DNA of 64,000 bases from contig JAUVXV010000001.1 in NCBI GenBank assembly GCA_030603365.1, positions 558,001-622,000 on the forward strand. Direction: 5' to 3'. The position numbers and the translations under genes were made by a program. The stretch is from Candidatus Heimdallarchaeota archaeon (GTDB taxonomy: Archaea > Asgardarchaeota > Heimdallarchaeia > Heimdallarchaeales > Heimdallarchaeaceae). Of this stretch, positions 7,318-16,473 are shown in pieces (within the stretch, counting starts at the first letter, position 1; every line of letters starts with the position of its first letter). The notes under the pieces were generated by a model. It saw only the letters and a program-made list of their open reading frames with translations, had not been told where the DNA came from and made no database searches.

Positions 7318-10140
7318 GTGGTAAATATAACTAGATTCAAGAAATTTTCTTGCGTTTTTATGATAATGTGCTGTATATTCACTTATTCATCGTATGCTCA
7401 GAAAAAAGAATATTTACCTCCACTTATTGCCAAGAATACGATTCAATTAGAAGATGTGATAAAAAACAAGCGATTCTTGAATGAGTTTATAGATTCCAAT
7501 TTTAATGAGGAATTCAGAGTCTTTGTAAAAACTAATGATCAACGAACACTATCTGCTCTGAACCAAATGGGAAAGAATGTTAATACTTTTCGAAGTTATT
7601 CAGGTTTAGCAGTAACACTTACAAAAACTAACTTAGTAGATTTAATACAGGAAGGGGGTATTTCTGGTGTTTGGGAAAACTCACGACTTTACTCTGTTGA
7701 TGGAGAGTATAGTTTTTCATCATTGAACTACACTCAAGATATTGCTAATTTCACAGAAATGGTTTCTACAACCCCAATTTGGGCCGTAGGTTTCTATGGT
7801 AGTGATACTAAAGTTGCGATACTTGATACTGGAATAAAGACTGATCACCTTGCTTTAAACGTTACAATGAGTGGAAATGATAGAATAGTTGATTCTTGGA
7901 ATTTTATAAGTGATAATTCAAATGTAGAGGATGATAATGGTCATGGCACAGAAGTTGCAGGAATCATTGGAAGCAATGGACTTTATGGTTATCATTTTGG
8001 AGTAGCTCCAAATTGTAGTTTTATGATTGGAAAAATACTAGATTATAATGGGATGGGAACACTAGAACTGCTAATCCAGGGTATTGATTGGGCAATAGAA
8101 AACGATGCTGATATTATTAATCTCTCCCTTGGATCAATTGTAACAGATAGAAATTCTCCCGACATTGAAGCTGTAAATAATGCTGTTAGTAATGGTACAA
8201 TGGTCTGTGTTGCTGCTGGTAATATGAGGGGGATAGAAGAATTAGGTTACAATGATATGTTTACAATATTAACTCCAGGAATAGCTAAACAAGCTATTAC
8301 AGTTGGAGCAATTGATAACAATTATATGCTATACGAAACAAGTAGTGCTGGTCCAGTTGCTATTCAATATAATGAGGCTTCAGATTCATTTGTTTATGAT
8401 GATATTAATCTAGATAAGACATGGTTAAAACCTGATGTTGTTGCACCAGGTGTTATGCTTAATACAACAGCATTTGGAGGGCAAACAACTAAATTAGTGT
8501 CTGGAACAAGCTATGCTACAGCTGTTGTTTCTGGAGTGTGTTCTTTGTTAAAACAGATCTTTCCAGATAATAAACCTTCAACTTTTAAAGCATCATTATT
8601 AGAAACATCAATTGACATATCACCAGAAATCATGTCTCCTCTGGGTGATAAAGTAGAAATTTCGATTCCTTCCATCTATCAAGGTGCAGGTCTTGTTAAT
8701 GTTTCTAAAGCAGGACCCTTCCTAATTAATCCACCTTCTATAACTTTCTGGCCTAAACGAATACCATTTACACAAGAAGTTTATTTTCTTAATGAGTATG
8801 ATTCCTTCTACCTCAGTATCTTCATCAATAAGCAGATTTCGTCGTTGTCATACAAATATTATGAATTATATAGACCTTATTTTGAATTCTCATACTTTCC
8901 TAGAAATCCCAAAATTGGGCAACATGATATCCTTGTTAATTTTTCTACAAAAGAAAAATACTACGGATTAGTCAATTTTCCAATACATTTTAATGATGGA
9001 TTTATAGATTATGACTTGAATGTTTCCTTCTATCTAACGAGGGGAAAAGGAAGAATTTTATATGATGTAAATGAAATTGGAGATGAAAATCGATTCTCTC
9101 TATATGGTAACCTAAATGGTTTTTTTGATATATCTAAATACTTCGGATTGATTACAAAGGTTCTCCCTAGGGCAGATAATTCCCAACAAATTTCATCTCT
9201 TGATTTGAGAGATTATGAAGTAATTGCACTTCTCAATCATAATAGTTCAAGTTTACATGAATTTACGAGTGCTGATGAAGAAGCTATTCTTGATTATCTC
9301 CTGCCAGGAGGAGATTATCATGGTGGAACCGTGATATTTTTCCCAACAAGAAGTAGTGATTTCAATAGTCTAAACTCAATATTGGAACATTATGATATAA
9401 CCTATAGTGTTTTGATGAGTGATAATGAAACATTAGATTTATCATCAATTATTCATCCTCTTACATCAAATTACAACACAATAGGTATATTGTCATTAAT
9501 TTTACCACTTGAAGTATTGAAAGTAAATGATACTTACAACTCAATTGCAGATAGGTTTGTCTATAATGATACTAGACAAAATAGTGGATCATTGGTTCTA
9601 GCTTGCAATAACCTTGAGATGTTCTTAAATTCACCATATTTGTACAATAGTCTAACATCTAATTATGAAGAAAAACAGTCTTCACTTCAGTTTGGTGATA
9701 ACTATCAAATGTTGGAGAATATAATGGTGGCTTCTACAGTATCAGATATCTCAATGAATTACTCAATCAGTTCAACTGAATCACAATTAAACTCAGAAAT
9801 TCAAGTTACAATTTCAGCTTTAAACAACTATGAACCACTTACTGGTTGGGATTTCTTTCTTTCTTTAGAAACTTTACAAAATGTAGCTCAAAAAATAGAA
9901 ATTAAATATTATGATTTTATAGATTTCAAAAATGGTACATACATTTTTCATTTCACTCCAGGAATTTTTCCAATCCCAGGGGGTTCGTATTTCCTTTCGG
10001 TTCGTTCTTCTTATGATACAATGACCTGGACTGTGTATTTAATGACCGATTATTCGTGGGGACCAACACTCATCACTATATCGATTGCTGCTTGTATGTT
10101 ATTATTTGTTATTTTTAGAAAAAAACAGACTAAGCTGTAA
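7318..10140 (+). CDS. Secreted, membrane-anchored subtilisin-like (S8) protease
   Basis: 940 residues from a GTG start. Residues 8-27 form a signal peptide (hydrophobic core ending SSYA). A propeptide-like region follows. The S8 catalytic triad is intact: D170 in VAILDTG, H209 in NGHGTEVAG, S398 in GTSYAT. After the protease domain comes a beta-rich region. Around 605-715 an alpha/beta segment (ALLNHNSSS, then AILDYLLPGG, then VIFFPTR) resembles the GATase-like domain found behind the protease in eukaryotic site-1 protease. The C-terminus is one membrane segment followed by RKKQTKL. It probably processes surface or secreted proteins outside the cell. The site-1-protease analogy is inference. 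Confidence 0.85.
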   Translation: MVNITRFKKFSCVFMIMCCIFTYSSYAQKKEYLPPLIAKNTIQLEDVIKNKRFLNEFIDSNFNEEFRVFVKTNDQRTLSALNQMGKNVNTFRSYSGLAVTLTKTNLVDLIQEGGISGVWENSRLYSVDGEYSFSSLNYTQDIANFTEMVSTTPIWAVGFYGSDTKVAILDTGIKTDHLALNVTMSGNDRIVDSWNFISDNSNVEDDNGHGTEVAGIIGSNGLYGYHFGVAPNCSFMIGKILDYNGMGTLELLIQGIDWAIENDADIINLSLGSIVTDRNSPDIEAVNNAVSNGTMVCVAAGNMRGIEELGYNDMFTILTPGIAKQAITVGAIDNNYMLYETSSAGPVAIQYNEASDSFVYDDINLDKTWLKPDVVAPGVMLNTTAFGGQTTKLVSGTSYATAVVSGVCSLLKQIFPDNKPSTFKASLLETSIDISPEIMSPLGDKVEISIPSIYQGAGLVNVSKAGPFLINPPSITFWPKRIPFTQEVYFLNEYDSFYLSIFINKQISSLSYKYYELYRPYFEFSYFPRNPKIGQHDILVNFSTKEKYYGLVNFPIHFNDGFIDYDLNVSFYLTRGKGRILYDVNEIGDENRFSLYGNLNGFFDISKYFGLITKVLPRADNSQQISSLDLRDYEVIALLNHNSSSLHEFTSADEEAILDYLLPGGDYHGGTVIFFPTRSSDFNSLNSILEHYDITYSVLMSDNETLDLSSIIHPLTSNYNTIGILSLILPLEVLKVNDTYNSIADRFVYNDTRQNSGSLVLACNNLEMFLNSPYLYNSLTSNYEEKQSSLQFGDNYQMLENIMVASTVSDISMNYSISSTESQLNSEIQVTISALNNYEPLTGWDFFLSLETLQNVAQKIEIKYYDFIDFKNGTYIFHFTPGIFPIPGGSYFLSVRSSYDTMTWTVYLMTDYSWGPTLITISIAACMLLFVIFRKKQTKL

Positions 10141-10513
10141 GAATTTGATATACATTCTTACCATATTTTGTTAGTATAGTCATTCCTAGAGCTAAACTAT
10201 AAATGTCCTTTGAAGCAGCCAAAACAATGAATTGGTCTAGATTTAGTAGAATAACAAAACCCTCTGTCCCCTTTATAATAACTTGATCCAGATTTCCACA
10301 TTTAATTTGATTTACAGTTTGTTGTCCTGCTGAATTGAGAGCAGAAGCTAAGGCTGACATTATAACTTGATCTGTGCTTTTTTCAGCAAAAAAAGCAAGC
10401 TCTTGACCTTCTGAACTCACAACAGCAATAGCACTTAAACTACATTCCTTTGAAATATCTCTAAGAATTCCTAGTAGTTTCGATTTCTTTTCAGGTGGCA
10501 AATCATTTAACAT
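10130..10513 (-). CDS. Roadblock/LC7 domain protein
   Basis: 127 residues from the ATG at 10513; an upstream in-frame ATG at 10534 would add seven. I prefer 10513 because a TATA-like CTTATAATTT (10536-10545, minus strand) lies about 28 bases upstream, the spacing of a leaderless archaeal message. The single domain is a textbook roadblock: a helix, SAIAVVSSEGQELAF, a long helix, then LDQVIIKGTEGFVILLNLDQFIVLAA and a last helix. It is predicted to dimerise and to scaffold or regulate a small Ras-like GTPase. Its 3' end overlaps the converging protease gene by 11 bases. Confidence 0.8.
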   Translation of the reverse strand: MLNDLPPEKKSKLLGILRDISKECSLSAIAVVSSEGQELAFFAEKSTDQVIMSALASALNSAGQQTVNQIKCGNLDQVIIKGTEGFVILLNLDQFIVLAASKDIYSLALGMTILTKYGKNVYQILTA

Positions 10514-10560
10514 TAAGCTAGAACATCTATGCAAAATTATAAGTTTTCTTATACATTAAG

Positions 10561-11196
10561 CTAAATTAATCTATCTCGATGTGTTTTACATACCGGAGTG
10601 TAGACCTCTAAATCTTTGTCCTTGCTCTTATAGATCCAGACATTTAAAGCAAAAGCAGGTTTTCCACAGATAAAACAAGCTTTCTCATCATATATTGGCT
10701 TCTTTTTCCTAGGCATACGATTCCAGTGGTCCTTAAAATCCTCAAAATTATCTAGATACTTTTTATGTAGTATCTGGGCTTCTTCGTCTTCACTTGGTTT
10801 CTTTCCAGTTGAAAATACTATATAGCTCCAAATTGTAATTGAAAGCATATTTCCAAATGACTTTAGTGGAATAAAATGATATCCTGTAATATTTATTTGT
10901 TGAAAACTTTTGTCCATAATAAAATCTATCATGATATCTTTTTTGTGTGAAGTCTGACCTATGTCTAGTTGGTACTTTCTAGAAACTCTAACTAATCTCT
11001 TAGAAAGTTCTTCAAACAACCAATCTACAGTTTTTTGACTACCTTTTCTTCTGATGTTCAGAAATTTAATTTCCAGAATAGGAAAAGATATTGTTATGAA
11101 TATCTCACCCAAAGCTGCATTTGCCTTTCTAACTAGATAGTTATATAAACCAGATGGAAAAGTATATTTTTTTCTGTTAGGTTCCACTTCTTTCAC
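10561..11196 (-). CDS. Unknown protein with C-terminal zinc-site motif
   Basis: 211 residues. The N-terminal 130 are mixed alpha/beta with no recognised motif. The C-terminal 45 contain CFICGKPAF and, 18 residues after the second cysteine, CKTH, a CxxC...CxxH pattern that probably binds one zinc. I do not recognise the family. It lies between a roadblock gene and thioredoxin on the same strand, about 60 bases from thioredoxin, so it may be part of a short transcription unit. Confidence 0.5.
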   Translation of the reverse strand: MKEVEPNRKKYTFPSGLYNYLVRKANAALGEIFITISFPILEIKFLNIRRKGSQKTVDWLFEELSKRLVRVSRKYQLDIGQTSHKKDIMIDFIMDKSFQQINITGYHFIPLKSFGNMLSITIWSYIVFSTGKKPSEDEEAQILHKKYLDNFEDFKDHWNRMPRKKKPIYDEKACFICGKPAFALNVWIYKSKDKDLEVYTPVCKTHRDRLI

Positions 11197-11256
11197 GTTT
11201 AGATTAATAATTCAATAAAATAGGTGGAATACTAGCCTAAAAATTTAACGTAAGAA

Positions 11257-11586
11257 TTAGCTATCTTTTGCCGCTTTTTCAACAAGAGCTTTCAATTTAT
11301 CTCGCTTTGCACCAATTAGTGAATTGAAAGGTTTCCCCTCTTTGAAAACAACAAATGTTGGAAGACTTGCAATCATATGTTTTTGAGCAAAAGCTGATTC
11401 TGTATCCATGTTCATACGTACAAATCTTATCTTACTGGAATATTGCTCTGATAATTGTTCAAAATATGGTTCAATTCCCCTACAAGGACCACACCAAGGT
11501 GCCCATGTATCTACAATGATTGGCCTGGTTTCTGATTGTAATATTGCTTCGAATTCATCAAAAGTCACGTCAGGTACTTTTCCCAT
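11257..11586 (-). CDS. trxA: Thioredoxin
   Basis: 109 residues, the usual thioredoxin length. The active site WAPWCGPC (C32, C35) follows the VDTWAP strand, and the cis-proline motif SLPTFVVFKEG is present. It reduces protein disulfides in the cytoplasm, with electrons from thioredoxin reductase or a ferredoxin-dependent reductase that is not in this window. A TATA-like TATATAC (minus strand, about 11640-11650) lies upstream. It is divergent from argS. Confidence 0.9.
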   Translation of the reverse strand: MGKVPDVTFDEFEAILQSETRPIIVDTWAPWCGPCRGIEPYFEQLSEQYSSKIRFVRMNMDTESAFAQKHMIASLPTFVVFKEGKPFNSLIGAKRDKLKALVEKAAKDS

Positions 11587-11710
11587 TTTTTTATCACTCT
11601 GCTAAATTTTCTGCTATTTCATTTGCTTTTTAAAGCACTAGTATATAATTATTAGTTTCATGAGAATTTTATTAGAAATAAAAGTTTATGTAAAACGACC
11701 AAAAGAAGCA

Positions 11711-11727
11711 AAGTTTAAGTATATACT
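11711..11727 (+). promoter_or_regulatory. TATA-type promoter of argS
   Basis: AAGTTTAAGTATATACT resembles the GTTTAAATAGG-type box seen before the structured RNA and the Smc operon. It is about 75-85 bases upstream of the argS start, implying a short leader. Confidence 0.4.
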
Positions 11728-11800
11728 TTTGAAGTCTAAATAAGTAAATTTGTGATAAAAGAATACATGGAATCACGAGAATAAAAGGTGTTTAGTTTTT

Positions 11801-13822
11801 ATGGTCTCCCGAATATTCGATGATATTAAGGAAGAAATAACTAAGGTTCTGAAAACCGAATATAAAACTGATTTAGAGTTAATTTGGACATTTCCACGTT
11901 CCTCTGAATTAGGAGATATCAGTTTTCCTTTGTTCAATCTCTCTAAAAAATTACAAAAATCTCCCCAGGAAATTAGTAATTTTATACTAAAGAATTTCTC
12001 TTATCTTGACATAATCGAAGATATATCTCTACAAGGTGGTTTTCTTAACGTTTTTCTAAAGAAAGATAAGTTTACATCAAAAATCATTCAAAACTTGTTA
12101 AAACAGGATCAATATGGAACTAGCACCTTAAAATCACAAGAAAGAATAATAGTTGAGCATACATCTGCAAATCCTACAGGACCATTACATGTAGGTAATG
12201 TTCGAAGCTCAATAATCGGAGATGTAATTGGACGATTATACAGATTCTTAGGAGCTAAAATTAATTTCAGGTATTATGTTAATGATTTAGGAAGACAAAT
12301 AGCTCCTCTAGTTATAGGATATCAGCTGGTGAAAGATAAAATACAACCGGATGCGAAAATAGACCTTTGGGTAGGAAAATTATATGCGGTAATGAATACT
12401 ATCTTGGAAATAAACCAAATAAAGGATTTACTGAAATCCAAAGGCTTCAATTTGAATAATAAGTATTCAAAATACGAGCTTAAAGAAGAGGAAATTGCCG
12501 ATTATATTCAGCAGATAAAGAATACAGACGATTTAGAAGAGCAAAAAGAGAAAATTATTGTTCAATTACAAAAATTACTAAGAATTCAATCCTCTCTTCT
12601 AGAGAGAATCCCTGATCTATACGATATTTTGTATACGCTGACTTTAGAGAATATTGAGGATTTGAGTTCACAAACAACTCTTTACGTTAAGAAGTACCAA
12701 GAGGGTAAAGATCAAGAAATTATACCTCAATTTAGAAACTTGACTAAAAAGGTTTTATCTGGTCATATTGAAACACTTCAAATGTTGAATATCTTCCTAG
12801 ACGATTATGACTGGGAATCTGAATATGCTTGGTCAGGAGAAGTGCCCTTAATTCTAGATGAATTAAGTAAGAAAGAATACCTTAAACATGACAATAAAGC
12901 TAGATTACTCATATGTGATAAAATAGCAAATGAGACATCTTACAAAAAGAAGTACAATATAAACTATGAAATACCTGATTTGATAATCGTAAATTCTGAA
13001 GGAATCTCACTTTATCCATGCCGTGATATCGTTTATCATTTGCACAAATTGGATGCGTTTGATGCGACCTACTGTTATAATGTAATTAGCAAGCAACAAC
13101 AATTAGCACAACAAGGTGTAAAATTAGCTCTCTATGGTTTAGGTAAGCCTGAAATTGCAGATAAAATCGAACACTTCGATTATGAATACGTGTCTCTTGT
13201 TGGTAGAAAAATGGCTGGACGAGAATTTGAATATGTTACTCCCGATGAACTTTATGAATTAACTCAAACGGAGATATACGAAATTCTCAAGAATCGTGAG
13301 TATTCTCAGAGCCAAATGGATGAGATAGCTCAAAAGGTGTCATCGAGTAGCATTAAATATCACATTCTTAAAATGGATCCACAAAAAGCAATAACATTTG
13401 ATGTTAAAAAAGCAGTAGACCCTAATGAAAATTCTGGGCCTTTTCTTCAATATTCATATGCAAGGGCGCTTAACATCTTACTAAAAGCTCCTGAAAAAGG
13501 AATAAATGTTCAAGAAATCCTTGATAATATTGATAAAATCGAAATGAAAATTGAGAAGGAAGCTGAATGGAATATTGTTAAGTTGATTGAAGAATTACCT
13601 CATATGTTGATTAAATCTTTAAAGACTCTAAAACCTGATTCAGTTGCGAACTTCTCATATTCATTAGCTTCAGCATTCCACAAATTTTATGATGCATGTC
13701 CTGTACTTGTTGTAAAGGATGAAGCAGTTAAACAAACAAGAATTCTTATCGTATATTCTATAGTGAAATGTTTAGAAAGTTTATTTGAAGTAATGGGAAT
13801 TGATGTTTTAGAAAAAATGTAA
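11801..13822 (+). CDS. argS: Arginyl-tRNA synthetase
   Basis: 673 residues, class I. The N-terminal Add-1 domain (about 1-105) is followed by HTSANPTGPLHVGNVRSS, with the HIGH-equivalent HVGN at 130-133. The KMSKS equivalent is degenerate (VGRKMAGREFEYVT near 467-480), as in many ArgRS. The C-terminal DALR anticodon-binding domain begins around NENSGPFLQYSYAR. The enzyme charges tRNA-Arg using ATP. An insert of roughly 130 charged residues (about 195-325) lies between HIGH and the rest of the catalytic domain, making it somewhat longer than the usual 550-640. The PfkB gene follows after 12 bases. Confidence 0.95.
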   Translation: MVSRIFDDIKEEITKVLKTEYKTDLELIWTFPRSSELGDISFPLFNLSKKLQKSPQEISNFILKNFSYLDIIEDISLQGGFLNVFLKKDKFTSKIIQNLLKQDQYGTSTLKSQERIIVEHTSANPTGPLHVGNVRSSIIGDVIGRLYRFLGAKINFRYYVNDLGRQIAPLVIGYQLVKDKIQPDAKIDLWVGKLYAVMNTILEINQIKDLLKSKGFNLNNKYSKYELKEEEIADYIQQIKNTDDLEEQKEKIIVQLQKLLRIQSSLLERIPDLYDILYTLTLENIEDLSSQTTLYVKKYQEGKDQEIIPQFRNLTKKVLSGHIETLQMLNIFLDDYDWESEYAWSGEVPLILDELSKKEYLKHDNKARLLICDKIANETSYKKKYNINYEIPDLIIVNSEGISLYPCRDIVYHLHKLDAFDATYCYNVISKQQQLAQQGVKLALYGLGKPEIADKIEHFDYEYVSLVGRKMAGREFEYVTPDELYELTQTEIYEILKNREYSQSQMDEIAQKVSSSSIKYHILKMDPQKAITFDVKKAVDPNENSGPFLQYSYARALNILLKAPEKGINVQEILDNIDKIEMKIEKEAEWNIVKLIEELPHMLIKSLKTLKPDSVANFSYSLASAFHKFYDACPVLVVKDEAVKQTRILIVYSIVKCLESLFEVMGIDVLEKM

Positions 13823-13834
13823 AGGTTTGATTGA

Positions 13835-14845
13835 ATGCCAAATAAAGATATGATTTATGGTGGATTTGACCCGTCATTTATTGACATTGATATTCAACCC
13901 ATTGACTCTAAAACAGATAAGCTAATAGCTAAATTACCAGCGTTAGGCTCACATCACACATCAACTGATATCATTTTTCGACCAGGGGGTAATGGTTTCA
14001 ATCTATGTAGAACACTAGCTACTTTAGGAAGACCAGTCACTTATGTGGGGCCATCTTCACAGTTATTTGAAAATCTTTTAAGAGAAAAAAATATCCCAGT
14101 GCAAGTTAAAGCAATAGAGAATTCTGAAGTAAACTTCACTGGAATACTCAATCTTCTAGACGGAGAAATTCAGTTCAATTCTGTCAAGGGAAAATTATCT
14201 GTTGATTCATTATCGGAAGAACTGGTTAAACTTTACAGAAAAAGTCCCTTGAAATCAATAAGTAATGTGTCTTTGAACCCCTCTTCAATCGAATGGATTA
14301 GTTCTCTTGTGTTAAGTTTGTGGTCTAGTGATATTTTAGAAATTCTTCATGAAGGAGTACCTCCCTTAGACCTACTACAAAAGAGTGGTGAAACATCATT
14401 TGAAGGTGTAATGTTTATAGATCCATCAGATATCACCAATTTTAAACAAAAAGAGGAGTTTAGATTATTTCTTCTAGAATTAAAGAAATTGGAAGGAGAA
14501 AAATATCTTTCCGTAAATGAAAATGAATTAAGATGTCTTTCTGAAATTTTCTCAAACTCACCACAACAATTATTTGAGCTTCTTGAATTACCCATAATAT
14601 CTCATTCTGCAGAGGAAGTAATTTACTATGGGAAAGAAAATATCCGATTAATTTCAAAGCAATTAGAAACACAGAAAACCTTTGTGGGTGCAGGAGATTG
14701 CTTCAATGGTTCCTTCCTACATTCAATTTTTGATGACAATTCTACTGAAGATTCTTTGGAGTATGCGATCGAAGCCGCTTCATATCTGATTGAAACTGGA
14801 GATTATCCTTCAGCATTACATATCTCAAAAAGAATAAATACGTGA
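13835..14845 (+). CDS. PfkB-family carbohydrate/nucleoside kinase
   Basis: 336 residues. The N-terminal glycine signature RPGGNGFNLCRTLATLG and the C-terminal ATP/anion-hole signature FVGAGDCFNGSF (GAGD 285-288, catalytic D288) define the ribokinase/PfkB fold. The substrate is not predictable: ribokinase, ADP-dependent sugar kinase and nucleoside kinase all share these motifs. It lies 12 bases after argS with an AAGGTT ribosome-binding site, so it is probably in the same transcript. It could feed sugar phosphates into the AMP-phosphorylase route encoded nearby, but that link is inference. Confidence 0.85.
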   Translation: MPNKDMIYGGFDPSFIDIDIQPIDSKTDKLIAKLPALGSHHTSTDIIFRPGGNGFNLCRTLATLGRPVTYVGPSSQLFENLLREKNIPVQVKAIENSEVNFTGILNLLDGEIQFNSVKGKLSVDSLSEELVKLYRKSPLKSISNVSLNPSSIEWISSLVLSLWSSDILEILHEGVPPLDLLQKSGETSFEGVMFIDPSDITNFKQKEEFRLFLLELKKLEGEKYLSVNENELRCLSEIFSNSPQQLFELLELPIISHSAEEVIYYGKENIRLISKQLETQKTFVGAGDCFNGSFLHSIFDDNSTEDSLEYAIEAASYLIETGDYPSALHISKRINT

Positions 14846-14902
14846 ATACAAGTACTTACTAAAACAGTTCTCGTAGCAAAATTAATGGAAGAATGCTAAA
14901 CA

Positions 14903-15937
14903 ATGTCACTTAAAGTTGAAGATTCGAAAGAATACAAGGAAATTCAGAAACGGATTGATCTACTACAACTTCTCAAATTGTACTATGGTTCTGGAGCAAA
15001 TTTCTATGATTTTGATACAGGAGATATTCCTCTGAGAGAACTGATTGCTTTTATGTCTGATGAAGGCTATCCAAGAAGACTTCCTGAAGCTGATCATGTT
15101 CTTAAAAGAATGGATGAAGAAATAATAGCTTTAGAAAATGAAAAGAAAAAGATGAGACTCCAAGAAATGGAGTCAAGGAACCTGAATTCACTTCTGATAA
15201 TAACTTCTTGGACAAAATTGATTAATACACCAAACAAAGGAGTTTTTCTAGATAAACCAGTGGTGGATCTTCGAAGAGATACTATTGTAATGCTCACTGA
15301 TGAAACTCAAACCTTCAAAGAACTTACAGATGAAAGAATTGCTGTGATATTTGGACCAGGGTTATATTTCTCTGAATTTGCTGTAGATAGAGGAAATTAT
15401 TTAGAAGATTCCCTTGAAATAAACGGTGTATGTTTACCATTAGACTTGTTAGGTAAGATTTATACTGCAGACAAAATTTACCATTCTGATAAGATTGATG
15501 CTACTATTACAGAAGTATCAACAATTCTACCATTTCATATACTAGAACAAACTGAATCTGTTCAAACATATGTAAAAGGAATCATAAGTCGTAATGTATT
15601 TCTTCCCAATAAAACTGCAATAGAGAAATTTAATCAACATATTATGGACCCAGTTTCCTATGCTATTTCTGAGGGGTTTAAAATTATGTCTGCTCATCCT
15701 TTATGGTACAACAAATTACTTGTAGAACCAGATTATGAATTTAGGACTGGTAGTGGTAAGAAAGCATATAGTACGGCAGGTATAGGATCACTTTCAGGAA
15801 TGGTTCATAAAATCAAACCAATTATTTTTTCTTCTCCAGCTAAAGAAAGAGAACAATTAGAAAGAATTTCAGAAATTGTTAAACAATATAGAGAAATGGG
15901 ATACCCTCTTCTGAAAGCATGGATACCCTCTTACTGA
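14903..15937 (+). CDS. Unknown soluble protein
   Basis: 344 residues, same strand as argS and the PfkB gene, 57 bases downstream. Residues 1-100 are mainly helical with a charged coiled-coil-like stretch (MDEEIIALENEKKKMRLQ) around 90-110. The rest is alpha/beta with an NxPNKG turn, a VDLRRD strand and a long final helix. There is no signal peptide or membrane segment. I do not recognise the family and find no catalytic motif. It converges with the Cgi121 gene, with 3 bases between. Confidence 0.5.
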   Translation: MSLKVEDSKEYKEIQKRIDLLQLLKLYYGSGANFYDFDTGDIPLRELIAFMSDEGYPRRLPEADHVLKRMDEEIIALENEKKKMRLQEMESRNLNSLLIITSWTKLINTPNKGVFLDKPVVDLRRDTIVMLTDETQTFKELTDERIAVIFGPGLYFSEFAVDRGNYLEDSLEINGVCLPLDLLGKIYTADKIYHSDKIDATITEVSTILPFHILEQTESVQTYVKGIISRNVFLPNKTAIEKFNQHIMDPVSYAISEGFKIMSAHPLWYNKLLVEPDYEFRTGSGKKAYSTAGIGSLSGMVHKIKPIIFSSPAKEREQLERISEIVKQYREMGYPLLKAWIPSY

Positions 15938-15940
15938 TTG

Positions 15941-16465
15941 TTAGAGTATAGTTGATGAAGCTATTTCCTCTAATACTCTTTTTTCAATTACTAGAATATC
16001 CTCTTCACATTGATATTTCAAACTTAAATCTTTGATGCTAAGAATTGGGAATTTGATCTCAATTAATTTGTCGTCAGAAAGATTCAGTTGCTGCATGAAG
16101 TTTTCAACTTCTTCTTTGTTTTCTTCTTTCTCTCCTCCGAAGGCTATTATCATAACCATCTCACTAGTTTCATTTATACCATATATTTCAAGAGCACTCG
16201 ATATCTGCTTTTGTCCTGAGATTCTCAATAAGAACTCTGTCCCAATATCTCGAGCCTTATTTCGATTCTGTTTGAAAGCTTTCAAAGTATGATAAATTGA
16301 AACTAAAATTTGTTTTTCGCTTACAATGAATTTTGGATTAATAATCTGTAAATGAATCTCCTTATTTTGTTTTAATTTTATCTTCTTCAGATAATTATCA
16401 ACATCAATAGGGTGAGAAGGATAAAAGGTTTGATAATGAAAGTTATATTGCTCTTCATTATTCAT
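15941..16465 (-). CDS. KEOPS complex subunit Cgi121-like
   Basis: 174 residues. The Cgi121/TPRKB pattern is recognisable: NPKFIVSEKQILVSIYHTL, then TEFLLRISGQKQISSALEIYGI, then MVMIIAFGG. Cgi121 binds tRNA and the Bud32 kinase in KEOPS, which makes the universal t6A37 modification together with Kae1. The other KEOPS genes are not in this window. It starts 8 bases after the AMP phosphorylase stop and is surely co-transcribed with it. The family is called from pattern, without a search. Confidence 0.7.
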   Translation of the reverse strand: MNNEEQYNFHYQTFYPSHPIDVDNYLKKIKLKQNKEIHLQIINPKFIVSEKQILVSIYHTLKAFKQNRNKARDIGTEFLLRISGQKQISSALEIYGINETSEMVMIIAFGGEKEENKEEVENFMQQLNLSDDKLIEIKFPILSIKDLSLKYQCEEDILVIEKRVLEEIASSTIL

Positions 16466-16473
16466 TCGAAATA

